64,000 nt of DNA from Novipirellula galeiformis (GCF_007860095.1 NZ_SJPT01000004.1:283260-347259), one strand, 5' to 3'; positions 45,518 to 55,034 are shown, counted from the stretch's first letter. A program made the numbers and translations. Notes: generated from the letters alone by a model not told the origin.

Positions 45518-46717
45518 ATGCGACTTCTGTATGTTCAAAACGCCGGGGATGTGCGTGAAGCCTATCATCGTCTCTGCAATGGAGGCCAGGAAACGTACCA
45601 TGCCCAGCGTTACTCGATCGATTCGTATGCGACACTTTGCAAATCGGTCGACGAATTTGCGGTTCTAACCTATCACACCGCAGAAGCCTACGACGAAGTG
45701 CTGGGCAATGGGGTCCGGGTGATCGGTGGCGGACTTTGCAACCAAGCTTGCGCGGACGCGATGATCCAAATGATTGTGCGGTACTCTCCTAGCCACTTGG
45801 TGCTGCACACGATCGATCGCGACATCATTCGCTGGACAGCCAAACAGCGCATCCCCGCGATCACCACATTTGCCAATACCTTCGCCCGAGAAGCGAGTCG
45901 ATTTCCACGCAACTTGGTGCGAGAAACAAGAAACCGTTGGACGGCAAAATCACTGAACCAAGCGAATTTTCGTTGGGTGGGAAGCTACGGCATTAATTCT
46001 TCCCGAGAACTGGCACGGCTTGGGGTCGATCCAGCCAAAATCATTCCCTGGGACTACCTGCTCGATTCAAACGCAGGCTCCTTTTCCGCAAAACAAAGCC
46101 CGGCCAGTCGAAAGCGATTTACACTCTGTTACGTCGGATCGATCTCCGCCGGCAAAGGGATCCCCGAACTGATCCATGCGATTGCCATCCTGAAATCTAA
46201 ATCGGTCGAGGTCACGCTAAAACTTGTGGGAGACGACGCTGAAAACGTTGCCCTGCATCAATGCAAGCAATACCGCGTCCAAGACGATGTCGAGCGCATG
46301 GGGATCTTGCCGAATCAGCTAATCGAACCCCTGATGCATCAATGTGACCTGGTCATTGTCCCCAGCCGACACGAATATCCTGAAGGATTTCCGCTGGTAA
46401 TCCACCACGCACTTCGCGCTTGCACCCCCACGGTCGCATCGGATCATCCGATGTTCACCCGTCATTTGAAGCATCGAGAAAACTCGATGATTTTTGCTCA
46501 AAAAAACGCATCGGCGATGGCCGACTGCATTGAAGAGGCGTTGATGACTCCCTCGCTGTACGAAGCAATCTCGGCGGCGTCTCACGCAACGTGGGATCGT
46601 CTGAGACTTCCCGTGAAGTGGGCCGACCTTGTCAATCGCTGGGTCAGTGACACCCCCGAGGACCAGCAATGGTTATCGGAGCGATGCTTGGCAAACGACC
46701 GCGAATCGATGGCCTGA
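45518..46717 (+). CDS. GT4-type glycosyltransferase
   Basis: 399 residues. The C-terminal half has the GT-B donor site: FTLCYVGSISAGKGIPELI, LKLVGDDAENVAL, VERMGILPNQLIEPLM, LVIVPSRHEYPEGFPLVIH, HPMFTRHLKHRENSMIF. The N-terminal acceptor half is less conserved. It is the first gene of a cluster with a sugar aminotransferase and a second GT4, probably building a surface or secondary-metabolite glycan. Acceptor and sugar unknown. Confidence 0.85.
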   Translation: MRLLYVQNAGDVREAYHRLCNGGQETYHAQRYSIDSYATLCKSVDEFAVLTYHTAEAYDEVLGNGVRVIGGGLCNQACADAMIQMIVRYSPSHLVLHTIDRDIIRWTAKQRIPAITTFANTFAREASRFPRNLVRETRNRWTAKSLNQANFRWVGSYGINSSRELARLGVDPAKIIPWDYLLDSNAGSFSAKQSPASRKRFTLCYVGSISAGKGIPELIHAIAILKSKSVEVTLKLVGDDAENVALHQCKQYRVQDDVERMGILPNQLIEPLMHQCDLVIVPSRHEYPEGFPLVIHHALRACTPTVASDHPMFTRHLKHRENSMIFAQKNASAMADCIEEALMTPSLYEAISAASHATWDRLRLPVKWADLVNRWVSDTPEDQQWLSERCLANDRESMA

Positions 46718-47036
46718 GAACGAGTCGCACCGAAGGATCGCCAGCTCCGCGATACCGTCTCCGTCGGCGGCGATCAATAGCACGTTCTGCTCACGCCCCA
46801 AAAACGGCGCTTGCCACACCCTCCCCGACGGGGGTACAATCCAACCCTAAAGAGCCGCTTCAATCAATCAGCGTCCCGGACCGAAAACCGGATATCGCTC
46901 GCTGCGGTTCCTGCCTGACCTTGGGAACGGTTCCTCTTCTTTGGAGAAAAATGCTGCGAGGCGTTTCATGCCTCTGCCTTTACCTAGCTTCACGATCGTC
47001 CGACAGCGAAGACTTCTTCCTTTCATTCCTGGATCG
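46718..47036. other. Gap between glycosyltransferase and WecE-like gene
   Basis: 319 bp. The WecE-like frame is open back to 46941 (TTG) but that part has no homology. No RNA gene or repeat was seen. Confidence 0.5.
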
Positions 47037-48305
47037 ATGGCACCTCTCATGCGCACCGAGCTAAGCAGCAGCGACACCTCTTGGATCAACCACGACAAGT
47101 CATCGGCGAACTCATCACCGACGTTAGACCGTCGACCCCACCCTTACGAACGAAAACAACTTGAACCGGAGACGCTGCCGATTTGTCATCCGTATACATT
47201 CGGTGACGAGATCGAGATGATTTCGAAGGTTCTTTGGTCGGGACACCTTTGCGGCGATGGTCCCTTTACCCGCAAGTGCCATACGTTGCTTGAGGAACGA
47301 CTCAAATGCAACAAGACGCTGCTGACGACCTCATGTACTCATGCGCTCGAGTTGTCCGCGATGCTGTTGGAATTGCGATCGGAGGACGAAGTGATCATGC
47401 CGTCGTTCACGTTTGTGTCCACGGCAAACGCATTTACCAACCTTGGGGTTCGCCCCGTGTTTTGCGATATCCGCAGCGACACCCTGAATATTGACGAGAC
47501 GCGGATCGAGGCGTTGATCACATCGCGAACGCGAGCGATCGTGGTGGTGCACTACGCAGGAGTGTCGTGCGACATGGCGACGATCACTGCGATTGCCAAA
47601 CGAAACAATCTCGCCGTGGTCGAAGATGTCGCCCATGCGATCTTCGGCAATTATCAAGGGCAAGCGTTAGGAACGCTTGGTGAATTCGGTGCGGCAAGTT
47701 TTCACCAAACCAAAAATTACTCGTGTGGCGAAGGGGGCGCATTGTTCATCAACGCTCCGGAGTTCGCCGAGCGTGCGGAAATCATTCGCGAAAAGGGAAC
47801 CAATCGCGCGATGTTCTTGCGCGGCCAAGTCGATCGATACTCATGGTGTGACAAAGGATCGAGCTATTTGCCGTCGGAGATTCTCGCCGCTCATCTATGG
47901 GTGCAACTTCGTGAACACGAGTTTGTGCAACAGCATCGGCGTAAGTTGCATGATTTCTATATCACCGAACTTTCGACATGGGCACACGAACATCACGTCC
48001 AATTGCCTTCGATTCCCGCAGATTGCCAATCGGCGTATCACTTGTTTTGGATGCTGCTACCCTCGCTTGAGATCCAATCGCGATTAACGTCGCATCTGAC
48101 CGCGTTGAAAATCCAGTCCACATTTCACTATCAACCGCTGCACTGTTCGATCATGGGGCATCGTTACGGATACCAATCGGGTGATTTCCCTGTGACGGAA
48201 ATGGCGGGGGAACGTTTATTACGCATCCCGTTCTATACCGGATTGTCGATGGAACAAGCCGCTCGTGTTGTCGATGCATTGAAAGGGTTTAACCATTGGA
48301 CATGA
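47037..48305 (+). CDS. WecE/RffA-like dTDP-4-keto-6-deoxyhexose aminotransferase
   Basis: 422 residues. DegT-family PLP enzyme with the WecE pattern: ICHPYTFGDEIEMISKVLW, SGHLCGDGPFTRKCHTLLEE, LLTTSCTHALELSAMLL, PSFTFVSTANAF, VEDVAHAIFGNYQG (Asp) and SFHQTKNYSCGEGGALF (PLP Lys in HQTKNY). E. coli WecE makes dTDP-4-amino-4,6-dideoxygalactose. About 70 residues precede the conserved region; the true start is uncertain among TTG 46941, ATG 47037 and ATG 47049. Its stop overlaps the following ATG (ATGA). Confidence 0.88.
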   Translation: MAPLMRTELSSSDTSWINHDKSSANSSPTLDRRPHPYERKQLEPETLPICHPYTFGDEIEMISKVLWSGHLCGDGPFTRKCHTLLEERLKCNKTLLTTSCTHALELSAMLLELRSEDEVIMPSFTFVSTANAFTNLGVRPVFCDIRSDTLNIDETRIEALITSRTRAIVVVHYAGVSCDMATITAIAKRNNLAVVEDVAHAIFGNYQGQALGTLGEFGAASFHQTKNYSCGEGGALFINAPEFAERAEIIREKGTNRAMFLRGQVDRYSWCDKGSSYLPSEILAAHLWVQLREHEFVQQHRRKLHDFYITELSTWAHEHHVQLPSIPADCQSAYHLFWMLLPSLEIQSRLTSHLTALKIQSTFHYQPLHCSIMGHRYGYQSGDFPVTEMAGERLLRIPFYTGLSMEQAARVVDALKGFNHWT

Positions 48306-49621
48306 GCCCCCCTGAACCGTTTGTATCCTCGGCGAACGCCAAGACGCCGCGTGTCGCAATCGTTGTCGACAACGCATCGATGCAGATGAGTGGCGAAACC
48401 TCGACACCGCTTTATTACATGCGTTTCTTCCGCAAATGGGGTGTCGATACGCGTTTGGTCGTGCATTGCCGATGTGAGCAAGAGCTGCGTGAAACGTTGT
48501 CGCCGGAGGAGATCTCGGTGTTCACGTTCCTCGACGACACGTCGCTGATGAAGCTCACCCATCGGCTCTTCCAATACTCCCCCGATCGCATCCGCAGTTT
48601 GATCGGCGCCCAATTGATCCATTGGCTGACCGGGCTTCAAGCACGCCGCGTCGTCAAGCAGATGGCCGCAAACGATTTGATCGACGTTGTATTTGAACCA
48701 ACGCCCATTGCGCCAAAGTCGGTCAGTTGCATGTACTCGGTCGGTGTGCCGGCGGTGATCGGTCCGATGTGTGGCGGGCTCAGCTTTCCGCCCGCGTTTC
48801 GATTCATGGATCCCATGTGGGTTAAGTTGGGAGTCTCGGCGGGGCGAATTTTGGCTCAAACCGCAAATCGAATTTCGCCAGGCAAGCTGCATGCAAAAGC
48901 GTTGATCGTCGGTAATGATCGTGCGGCCCGGGCGCTCCCCAACGGAACCCGGGGCACCCGCTACACGGTCGTCGAAAGTGGAGTGGATCTGACCACGGTC
49001 ACTCCCGCACCGTTCCCGCGGCGGGCGAAATCGGAGCCCGCTCGGTTTGTCTATTTCGCTCGTTTTGTTGATTGGAAAGGGGTCAAATTCTTAGTCGATG
49101 CCTTTCCCAGAGTCCTGGTCCGCACCGATGCGGTGCTCGACTTGATCGGAGATGGCGACCTGCTCGAAGCCACCCAAGCGCAAGCCCGCAGACTGGGGAT
49201 TAGCGACCATGTGAACTTTTACGGACGGTTACCGCTCGCCGAAGGCATTGAGATCATGAAGAAAGCGGACGCCTACATGGCCACCGGGCTGCGTGAATGC
49301 GGCGGACTGGCGCTGCTCGAAGCGATGGGCTGTGGAACGCCGGTGATCGCTTGCAATTGGATGGCGCCCGGCGAGTATGTCGACGACAGCTGTGGTATTC
49401 GTATCGATGTTTCCTCGGAACAAGCCTTGGTCGATGGACTGACCGATGCAATGGTGCGTATCGCCGAGGACGAGGAACTGCGGAAGCGGCTTTCCGCCGG
49501 TGCGGTCGCACGGGCGCAAGGGAATTACTTTGGCTGGGAAGCAAAATCGCGACGCGTGCTCGAGATCTTGACCGAGGTGGTGTCCCGTGAATCTTCAACG
49601 CGTGCGGAAACGGCGTCCTAG
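48302..49621 (+). CDS. GT4-family glycosyltransferase
   Basis: 439 residues. VAIVVDNASMQMSGETSTPL at the N-terminus; donor site FVYFARFVDWKGVKFLVDA, VLDLIGDGDLLEATQ, VNFYGRLPLAEGI, YMATGLRECGGLALLEAMG (E-x7-E type) and GTPVIACNWMAPGEYV. The ATG overlaps the WecE-like stop, so the two are coupled; the product of the aminotransferase may be the donor sugar (inference). Its TAG stop shares a CTAG palindrome with the convergent desaturase gene. Confidence 0.9.
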   Translation: MSPPEPFVSSANAKTPRVAIVVDNASMQMSGETSTPLYYMRFFRKWGVDTRLVVHCRCEQELRETLSPEEISVFTFLDDTSLMKLTHRLFQYSPDRIRSLIGAQLIHWLTGLQARRVVKQMAANDLIDVVFEPTPIAPKSVSCMYSVGVPAVIGPMCGGLSFPPAFRFMDPMWVKLGVSAGRILAQTANRISPGKLHAKALIVGNDRAARALPNGTRGTRYTVVESGVDLTTVTPAPFPRRAKSEPARFVYFARFVDWKGVKFLVDAFPRVLVRTDAVLDLIGDGDLLEATQAQARRLGISDHVNFYGRLPLAEGIEIMKKADAYMATGLRECGGLALLEAMGCGTPVIACNWMAPGEYVDDSCGIRIDVSSEQALVDGLTDAMVRIAEDEELRKRLSAGAVARAQGNYFGWEAKSRRVLEILTEVVSRESSTRAETAS

Positions 49622-51165
49622 GAAACGCTCTCGCGGTCTGCTTCGCCATCCTGGGCGGTGTTGGCATCGATAAAACGCGCGTCCACGCCAAGATCATTCA
49701 ACAGCAACCGGCTGGTGATTCGGCTCGATTCATAGATCACCGGTAACCCGCTACCGGGATGCGTTCCGCCCCCGACGAGGTACACGCCATCGAGTTCCTC
49801 GAAGCGATTGCGGGGACGTCGATGCAGCATTTGCCCAAGATTGTGAGCGAGGTTGAACGTCGCACCACGATGCACCGCGTAATCGTTTTTCCAATCATCA
49901 GGCGTGATCCGATGTTCAAAGCGAATCCGCCGGCGCACATCGCCCAGTCCAATCTGGGACATCCGTTCAAGCGTTTGGTCGCGAAAACCGTCCGCTGCGG
50001 TAGCCCAATCCACATTCTTGTGTTGATGCGTCACCGGCACCAACACATACAACGTGCTGCACCCGGGTGGCGCCAAGGAAGGATCGGTTACCGATGCATT
50101 TTGAACATAAAACGAGGGATCACTGCTGAGTTGATGCGTCGTTTCGATTTCGTGCAGGTTCTGTTCGTATTGGCGACTAATGTGAATGTTGTGATGAGGA
50201 AGGTCGTCGTAGACGCCTTCGATCCCCAAGTACAACATGAAGGTGCTGCACGAGAATTTCTTCTTCTCAATCGACGCGTCGCTCCAGCGCCGACGAAGTT
50301 GATTGGGCACATGATGCGTCATCCAATCGGCAAAGTCAGCGTTGACGACGAACGCATCCGCTTCGTAGCGATCATGTTCGGTGTGCACCGCCTTGACGCG
50401 GCGTCCTTCGAGTTCAAGCGACTCGACCGGCTCGGCAAGTTTGATCTTCACTCCGAGCGAGCGGGCGAGGCTCGCCATCTGTTCACTGACACGATGGCAG
50501 CCCCCGATCGGATGCCAGACCCCATATTCGTATTCCAAAAACGACAAGATGCTAAACAGGCTGGGGCATTGAAAGGGAGACATCCCAAGGTATTTTGCCT
50601 GAAACCCAAACGCGATGACTAAGCGGGGATCGCTAAAATAACGCTGTAGCTCGGTGGCGAGAGAGCGGTTGGGATGCAGATAGGGAAGGGCGGACAACAC
50701 CGCGGGCCGCAGCAAATCCAAGGGTGAACGAAAGGGTGACTCGAGGATCGGGCGAAACTTTTCAAGCTTGACCCGATTGTCATCCAGAAACCGTCGAAAC
50801 GCGCCCACGTCGACGGGACTAAGCTCGGCAATTTGTCGGTCCATCGCAGCGATGTTGGCGCTGCAATCAAGCTGTCCCCCGTTGCCAAACGTCAACCGAT
50901 ACTGAGTCTCCAACCGGGTCATCGGAACCTCATCCATCAGCTCGAACCCAACGCTACGAAAGATCTCCGCGAGCACGCGAGGGTAAAGAAAGAAGGTGGG
51001 GCCACAATCAAAACGGAATCCATTCGCTTCGATGGCCGATGTACGGCCTCCCACGACATGGCGGCGTTCGAGAACCGTCACGTCACAACCGGCGTAGGCC
51101 AATTGCATCGCCGCAGCCAACCCGCCTGGCCCCGCACCCACGACGACAACTTTACGTGATGACAA
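49618..51165 (-). CDS. Phytoene/diapophytoene desaturase-like carotenoid flavoenzyme
   Basis: 515 residues from a TTG with AAAGGA eight bases upstream. FAD motif VVVVGAGPGGLAAAMQLAY, VLERRHVVGGRTSAI, GFRFDCGPTFFLYP, FGFQAKYLGMSPFQCPSLF, EYGVWHPIGGCHRV and the C-terminal LVGGGTHPGSGLPVIYESSR. This is the CrtI/CrtN desaturase-type family. Planctomycetes are thought to make C30 carotenoids, so a CrtN-type substrate is plausible but not shown. No phytoene or squalene synthase gene adjoins. A TTG at 51246 gives a 27-residue non-homologous extension. Confidence 0.88.
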   Translation of the reverse strand: MSSRKVVVVGAGPGGLAAAMQLAYAGCDVTVLERRHVVGGRTSAIEANGFRFDCGPTFFLYPRVLAEIFRSVGFELMDEVPMTRLETQYRLTFGNGGQLDCSANIAAMDRQIAELSPVDVGAFRRFLDDNRVKLEKFRPILESPFRSPLDLLRPAVLSALPYLHPNRSLATELQRYFSDPRLVIAFGFQAKYLGMSPFQCPSLFSILSFLEYEYGVWHPIGGCHRVSEQMASLARSLGVKIKLAEPVESLELEGRRVKAVHTEHDRYEADAFVVNADFADWMTHHVPNQLRRRWSDASIEKKKFSCSTFMLYLGIEGVYDDLPHHNIHISRQYEQNLHEIETTHQLSSDPSFYVQNASVTDPSLAPPGCSTLYVLVPVTHQHKNVDWATAADGFRDQTLERMSQIGLGDVRRRIRFEHRITPDDWKNDYAVHRGATFNLAHNLGQMLHRRPRNRFEELDGVYLVGGGTHPGSGLPVIYESSRITSRLLLNDLGVDARFIDANTAQDGEADRESVS

Positions 51166-51402
51166 ACCCGTGTTCCTTTCTTTGTCTAATTTCAACGTAG
51201 GATAGCAGACGAGTCCCGCGAGGTCCGAATCATTCAGCGAGTACAACGAAAGTCTTGACGACTTCCGCTACCCCCAGCACTCACTTTAATCCTGGCAAAA
51301 CACTCGCCGCCGAGCGAAGGGAAACTGTAGGGGGAACGGCCACGTTGGAAAGAGGCTTAAGCCGTAGAAAGGGTGGAACAGGACAAAAACGCATCGCAAG
51401 AT

Positions 51403-51440
51403 ACAAAAAAAGGCTAGAAGAGAAACCCCTTCTAGCCTTT
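51403..51440 (-). terminator. Intrinsic terminator of first DUF1559 gene
   Basis: Stem AAAGGCTAGAAG (51409-51420) and CTTCTAGCCTTT (51429-51440), 12 bp, loop 8 nt; on the minus strand the stem is followed by a T-run. It lies 47 bp after the gene. A nearly identical hairpin follows the duplicated gene at 53823. Confidence 0.9.
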
Positions 51441-51487
51441 GTAACGTTGTCGCGTTAGCGATCAAGCTTCGATGATTCGTTCATCGA

Positions 51488-52384
51488 TCAATCCATCGAG
51501 ATCACTTCGGAACCTTGAGTCGTACTGCGAGCCCGCCACACATTTAAATCGATGCTGTCGGAATAAGTATTCACAGATCCATCGCAATTGACCGCTTGCA
51601 CGATGCCTGGATGAAGCGAACGCGAAGCAAACGTCGTCGGGTTGCTGGTAGAAGAAACCTCACAGGGCAATCCTGGGACTGGCTCGCAGTACCAAGTGCC
51701 AGGAAGCCGGTCAGGCAGAGAACTGTTTGGTCCCAAGTAGGCTTGCATTCCCGACGCATCTCGCCACCACAGGAATCCGCGAAGGTCGGCTCCCTGGCCT
51801 TGTCGCACCTCGGCAACCATCAAAGTTGAACTTGTCCCATCCAGGATATCCCGAAACTTAGTTTTCGAATCGGTATAAGGTCCAAATGGAGCACCGCGGA
51901 AAGTGACCCCGTTGAGCGTTGCGACCTGCAAGAGATCGGTATTGCCGTAATTCACAGCATAGCTATGGCTCGTAATCTCTTGCAGTGGCGCGTTATCTAA
52001 ATCACTTGGACAAGAAAACGCCGGGATGCGTTTGGTGGTCACATTGGTTTTGTTGAGAGTGCTGCTATAGCTGAATCCGGAGGTATTGCCCCAGTCAACG
52101 TATAACTCGGCGAGGTTTCCCTGTTCCATATAAGGCAGGATCAACGGAAGCCAGGTACCGTAACAGCAGGACGTATACGCCCCGGTCGGAAAACTACCCA
52201 ATGAGTCATGGTAGTTGTGCATTGCCAACCCAATCTGTTTCAGATTGTTTCCGCACGACATTCGTCGCGCAGCTTCGCGTGCCGCTTGGACCGCCGGCAG
52301 CAATAAGCCAACCAGCACCCCGATAATGGCAATCACCACCAAGAGTTCAACGAGTGTAAAACCATGTCTACGATTTGTATTAAT
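51488..52384 (-). CDS. DUF1559 protein with pilin-like N-terminus, ATG lost (copy 1)
   Basis: 298 residues if begun at the ATT at 52384. Type IV pilin-like leader NRRHGFTLVELLVVIAIIGV, then VGLLLPAVQAAREAARRMSC and the DUF1559 body ending in the H-X9-DG motif LHPGIVQAVNCDGSVN. The cousin gene at 53888 begins with ATG-AAT-CGT-AGA; here that ATG is ACA. An in-frame TAA lies three codons before ACA, so no ATG/GTG/TTG start is possible before the leader. A GGAG motif 8 nt before an in-frame ATT is kept in both copies. Either initiation is at ATT, or the gene is inactive, or it starts at internal TTG 52342 and loses its prepilin signal. Confidence 0.75.
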   Translation of the reverse strand: MNTNRRHGFTLVELLVVIAIIGVLVGLLLPAVQAAREAARRMSCGNNLKQIGLAMHNYHDSLGSFPTGAYTSCCYGTWLPLILPYMEQGNLAELYVDWGNTSGFSYSSTLNKTNVTTKRIPAFSCPSDLDNAPLQEITSHSYAVNYGNTDLLQVATLNGVTFRGAPFGPYTDSKTKFRDILDGTSSTLMVAEVRQGQGADLRGFLWWRDASGMQAYLGPNSSLPDRLPGTWYCEPVPGLPCEVSSTSNPTTFASRSLHPGIVQAVNCDGSVNTYSDSIDLNVWRARSTTQGSEVISMD

Positions 52385-52613
52385 TGCTTATGCTCCAAAG
52401 ATGTAAAGAAAGGAAACCTCAGGCTATCCGCCCACCTACAAGCGATGGCGTGCGAGAGGATTGGGTATGACAAATGACTTGTACATTGAAAGCCGCTTGT
52501 TCAATAACGAAAACGTCGTCACATCGAAAATGCCGCAAAACCAACCGCCAAACTGAAACCGATGGGGCGTGATTTTGCCTCGGGGTTACCCCCGCTCGAG
52601 ATGCCCCGAGAAG

Positions 52614-53078
52614 TTAGGCATCCAATTCAAAGGAAAGATCGCTCGCGCCCCCTTCAGGAACGTCCGCGGTCAGTTCGGATTCGACGTTGTAGCGTTTGTT
52701 GATCCGCTCCGGCTGAGGTGGCAATTCCGATCCCGGGGCAGGGGGCGCCACGCTGGTAGCGTCAACGTTTTCATCAATCGCCGTTGAGTAAATTCGGACT
52801 TCGTATTTTCCTGGCAACGCTCCGGTCGCCGCCGGTATCTCAAAACGGCCGTCACGAATCGCTCCGCCGGTAATCGATCCTTCCGAAAGAGGATGAAACT
52901 CAATCGTCCCTTGGTCGAGCATCGTCCCGCCCAAGGTCACGGTCCCAAAAAGATGAACTCGCCCCCCGGTATCAGGATTGCAGCCGCTAATGGATCCAAC
53001 CAGCAACACGGCTACTGCCATGTAGAGGTGTCCCCCAATTAACCGATTGCGAAATGTCCAGCCTTGTACAGGAACCAT
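52614..53078 (-). CDS. Carboxypeptidase-regulatory-like lipoprotein (copy 1)
   Basis: 154 residues. The lipobox is AVAVLLVGSISGC. The mature part reads GRVHLFGTVTLGGTMLDQGT, EFHPLSEGSITGGAIRDG, RFEIPAATGALPGKYEVRIY: a beta-sandwich (transthyretin/CarboxypepD_reg-like) pattern common next to DUF1559 genes in planctomycetes. It lies upstream of the first DUF1559 gene on the same strand. Nearly identical in the central part to the gene at 55035. ATG at 53078 gives a signal peptide; the TTG 16 codons earlier is rejected. Confidence 0.8.
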   Translation of the reverse strand: MVPVQGWTFRNRLIGGHLYMAVAVLLVGSISGCNPDTGGRVHLFGTVTLGGTMLDQGTIEFHPLSEGSITGGAIRDGRFEIPAATGALPGKYEVRIYSTAIDENVDATSVAPPAPGSELPPQPERINKRYNVESELTADVPEGGASDLSFELDA

Positions 53079-53814
53079 TGAAAACTCGTGTGATTTGAAA
53101 ATGGAAACGAAACACGGAAGCTCCAAAACGCCTCCGTTAGTGGTTCAATTTGCGATGCATTGATGACGCCCCAGGGTGCATCTGAAGTCGCAAGTGAACC
53201 AAATCCGAATGGGAAGATGCCAGCACAATCACCGGCAACTGCGTGTGGGGAGGGGGTAGGGGCGAGGGCGGACGCCGAGGCAACGACCAAGGGAACCTGT
53301 CCCCTCAACCAACTGCATCTCCGCACCGAGTCGGGATGGGCATTACCCCATCCCCCCGGCAACAGCGAAGGACCAACCACGCACCCCACTAGGTGGAGAT
53401 GCGGCGAACCGGTGATCGCTCACTAACCTTTTCGTCACTCGGTGACACCCAACGTTAGTAACCTTTGGCCCTAGCCATAGACCGTACGTCACAATCTAGC
53501 TTCAGTCGCAGAGTTTCCAACCCCTACATTGACTGCAAAAGATATCCTATCCAGACAATTGGATCGATTGAGCCGAGTTCGCCCACCGCGAAACTTGGCT
53601 CGTGCTGTGGAACGCGGAACTCGAGGACCTCGCACAGCGTGACACCCCCACGTGACCTATCTGACCAATCCCATGACACACCATTCAAGCCCCCCATCAA
53701 CAACGCAGCGAAGATGGGGGGGACGTGGAGGGCCACTAATAGTTAGCACATGGTTATGAGCGTGCCGGAGCAATGGGTTCCGCATTGGGCGGAGGCATGG
53801 CATCCATCGATGCT
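53079..53814. other. Spacer between duplicated cassettes
   Basis: About 740 bp with no gene. Its left end, just before the copy 1 lipoprotein gene, still resembles the matching stretch before copy 2 (for example CTTCAGTCGCAGAGTTTCCA against CTTTAACCCTGGAGATTCCA), so the duplicated block includes the promoter zone and has diverged since. Confidence 0.5.
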
Positions 53815-53822
53815 CATAAAAA

Positions 53823-53852
53823 AAGGCTAGAAGAGAAAACTCTTCTAGCCTT
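53823..53852 (-). terminator. Intrinsic terminator of second DUF1559 gene
   Basis: AAGGCTAGAAGAG-AAAA-CTCTTCTAGCCTT: perfect 13-bp stem and 4-nt loop, with the poly-A (53817-53824) giving a U-tract on the minus strand. It is the duplicate of the terminator at 51403. Confidence 0.92.
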
Positions 53853-53887
53853 GGTAACGTTGTCCGATAGCGATCAAGCTTCCACGC

Positions 53888-54778
53888 TCAATCCAAACTG
53901 ATCACTTCGGAACCTTGAGTCGTGCTGCGAGCCCGCCACACTTCTAAATCGATGCTGTCAGAATAAGTATTCACAGAACCATCGCAGTTGACCGCTTGAA
54001 CGATCCCTGGGTGAAGCGAACGCGACGCGAACATCGTCGGATTGGAAGTAGAGGAAACATCGCAGGGCATTCCTGGTACAGGATTACAGTAGCTGGAGGT
54101 GTAGATTCGATCGGGAAGTGAACTGTTTGGCCCCAGGTAGGCCTGAAAACCCGAAGCATCTCGCCACCACAGGAATCCGCGAAGGTCGCTTCCCTGTCCT
54201 TGCCGCACTTCGGCCACCATCAAGGTCGAACTTGTTCCGTCGATGATATCTCGGAATTTGAGTTTTTTATCGATATTCGGTGCGAACGGAGCACCGCGAA
54301 ACGTGACACCATTAAGCGTTGATTGCTGAAGGAACCCGGTGTTGCCGTAGTTTACCGCATAGCTATGGCTGGTCATGCCACCGGTAGGTGTGCTATCCAA
54401 GTCGCTCGGACAAGAAAATGCCGGAATGCGTTTGCTAGTCACATTGGCCAAGTTGGGATCGTGGCTATAGCGAGCTCCGCTGGTGTTGCCCCAGTCGACG
54501 TACAAATCCGCGAGGTTTCCTTGTTCCATGTAAGGCAGGATGAGCGGAAGCCATGTACCGTAACAGCAGGATGGGTACGCCCCGGAAGGAAAACTACCCA
54601 ATGAGTCATGGTAGTTATGCATTGCCAGTCCAACCTGCTTTAGATTGTTACTGCACGACATTCGCCGCGCGGCTTCGCGTGCCGCTTGGACCGCCGGCAA
54701 TAACAAGCCAACCAGAACTCCAATAATTGCGATGACCACCAGTAGTTCAACCAGTGTAAAACCTTGTCTACGATTCAT
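53888..54778 (-). CDS. DUF1559 protein with pilin-like N-terminus (copy 2)
   Basis: 296 residues from the ATG: MNRRQGFTLVELLVVIAIIG, a prepilin-type leader with cleavage before FTLVE. The body carries LLLPAVQAAREAARRMSC, SYAVNYGNTGF, GTSSTLMVAEVRQGQGSDL, FLWWRDASGFQAYLGPNSSL and the late LHPGIVQAVNCDGSVNTYSD. DUF1559 proteins are a large planctomycete-specific family of pseudopilin-like secreted proteins of unknown function. GGAG is 14 nt from the ATG but 8 nt from an in-frame ATT two codons upstream. Paired with a lipoprotein gene at 55035. Confidence 0.9.
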   Translation of the reverse strand: MNRRQGFTLVELLVVIAIIGVLVGLLLPAVQAAREAARRMSCSNNLKQVGLAMHNYHDSLGSFPSGAYPSCCYGTWLPLILPYMEQGNLADLYVDWGNTSGARYSHDPNLANVTSKRIPAFSCPSDLDSTPTGGMTSHSYAVNYGNTGFLQQSTLNGVTFRGAPFAPNIDKKLKFRDIIDGTSSTLMVAEVRQGQGSDLRGFLWWRDASGFQAYLGPNSSLPDRIYTSSYCNPVPGMPCDVSSTSNPTMFASRSLHPGIVQAVNCDGSVNTYSDSIDLEVWRARSTTQGSEVISLD

Positions 54779-55034
54779 GTTAATTGCTAATACTCCAAAG
54801 AATAAAACGAAAGGAAGCCCCAGGAGATCCAACCATCGACAAGCGATGGCGTTCGAGGGGAACGGGTACTCCAAATGACCTGCACATTGAAAGTCGTTTG
54901 TTGAGTAACGTGAACGCTGGACTAAAAGCGTCGTAACATCGAAAAAGCCGCACAGCAAAAAGTGCAGAAGTCCCATTAAAAAACTAGCTGCGACTTAGCC
55001 GCGGGGTTTCCCCCGCTCGCGACGCGGCCTGAAG

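Noticed and set aside
49759-50622. 287-residue plus-strand frame
   Set aside because: Antisense to the carotenoid desaturase gene; no features of its own.
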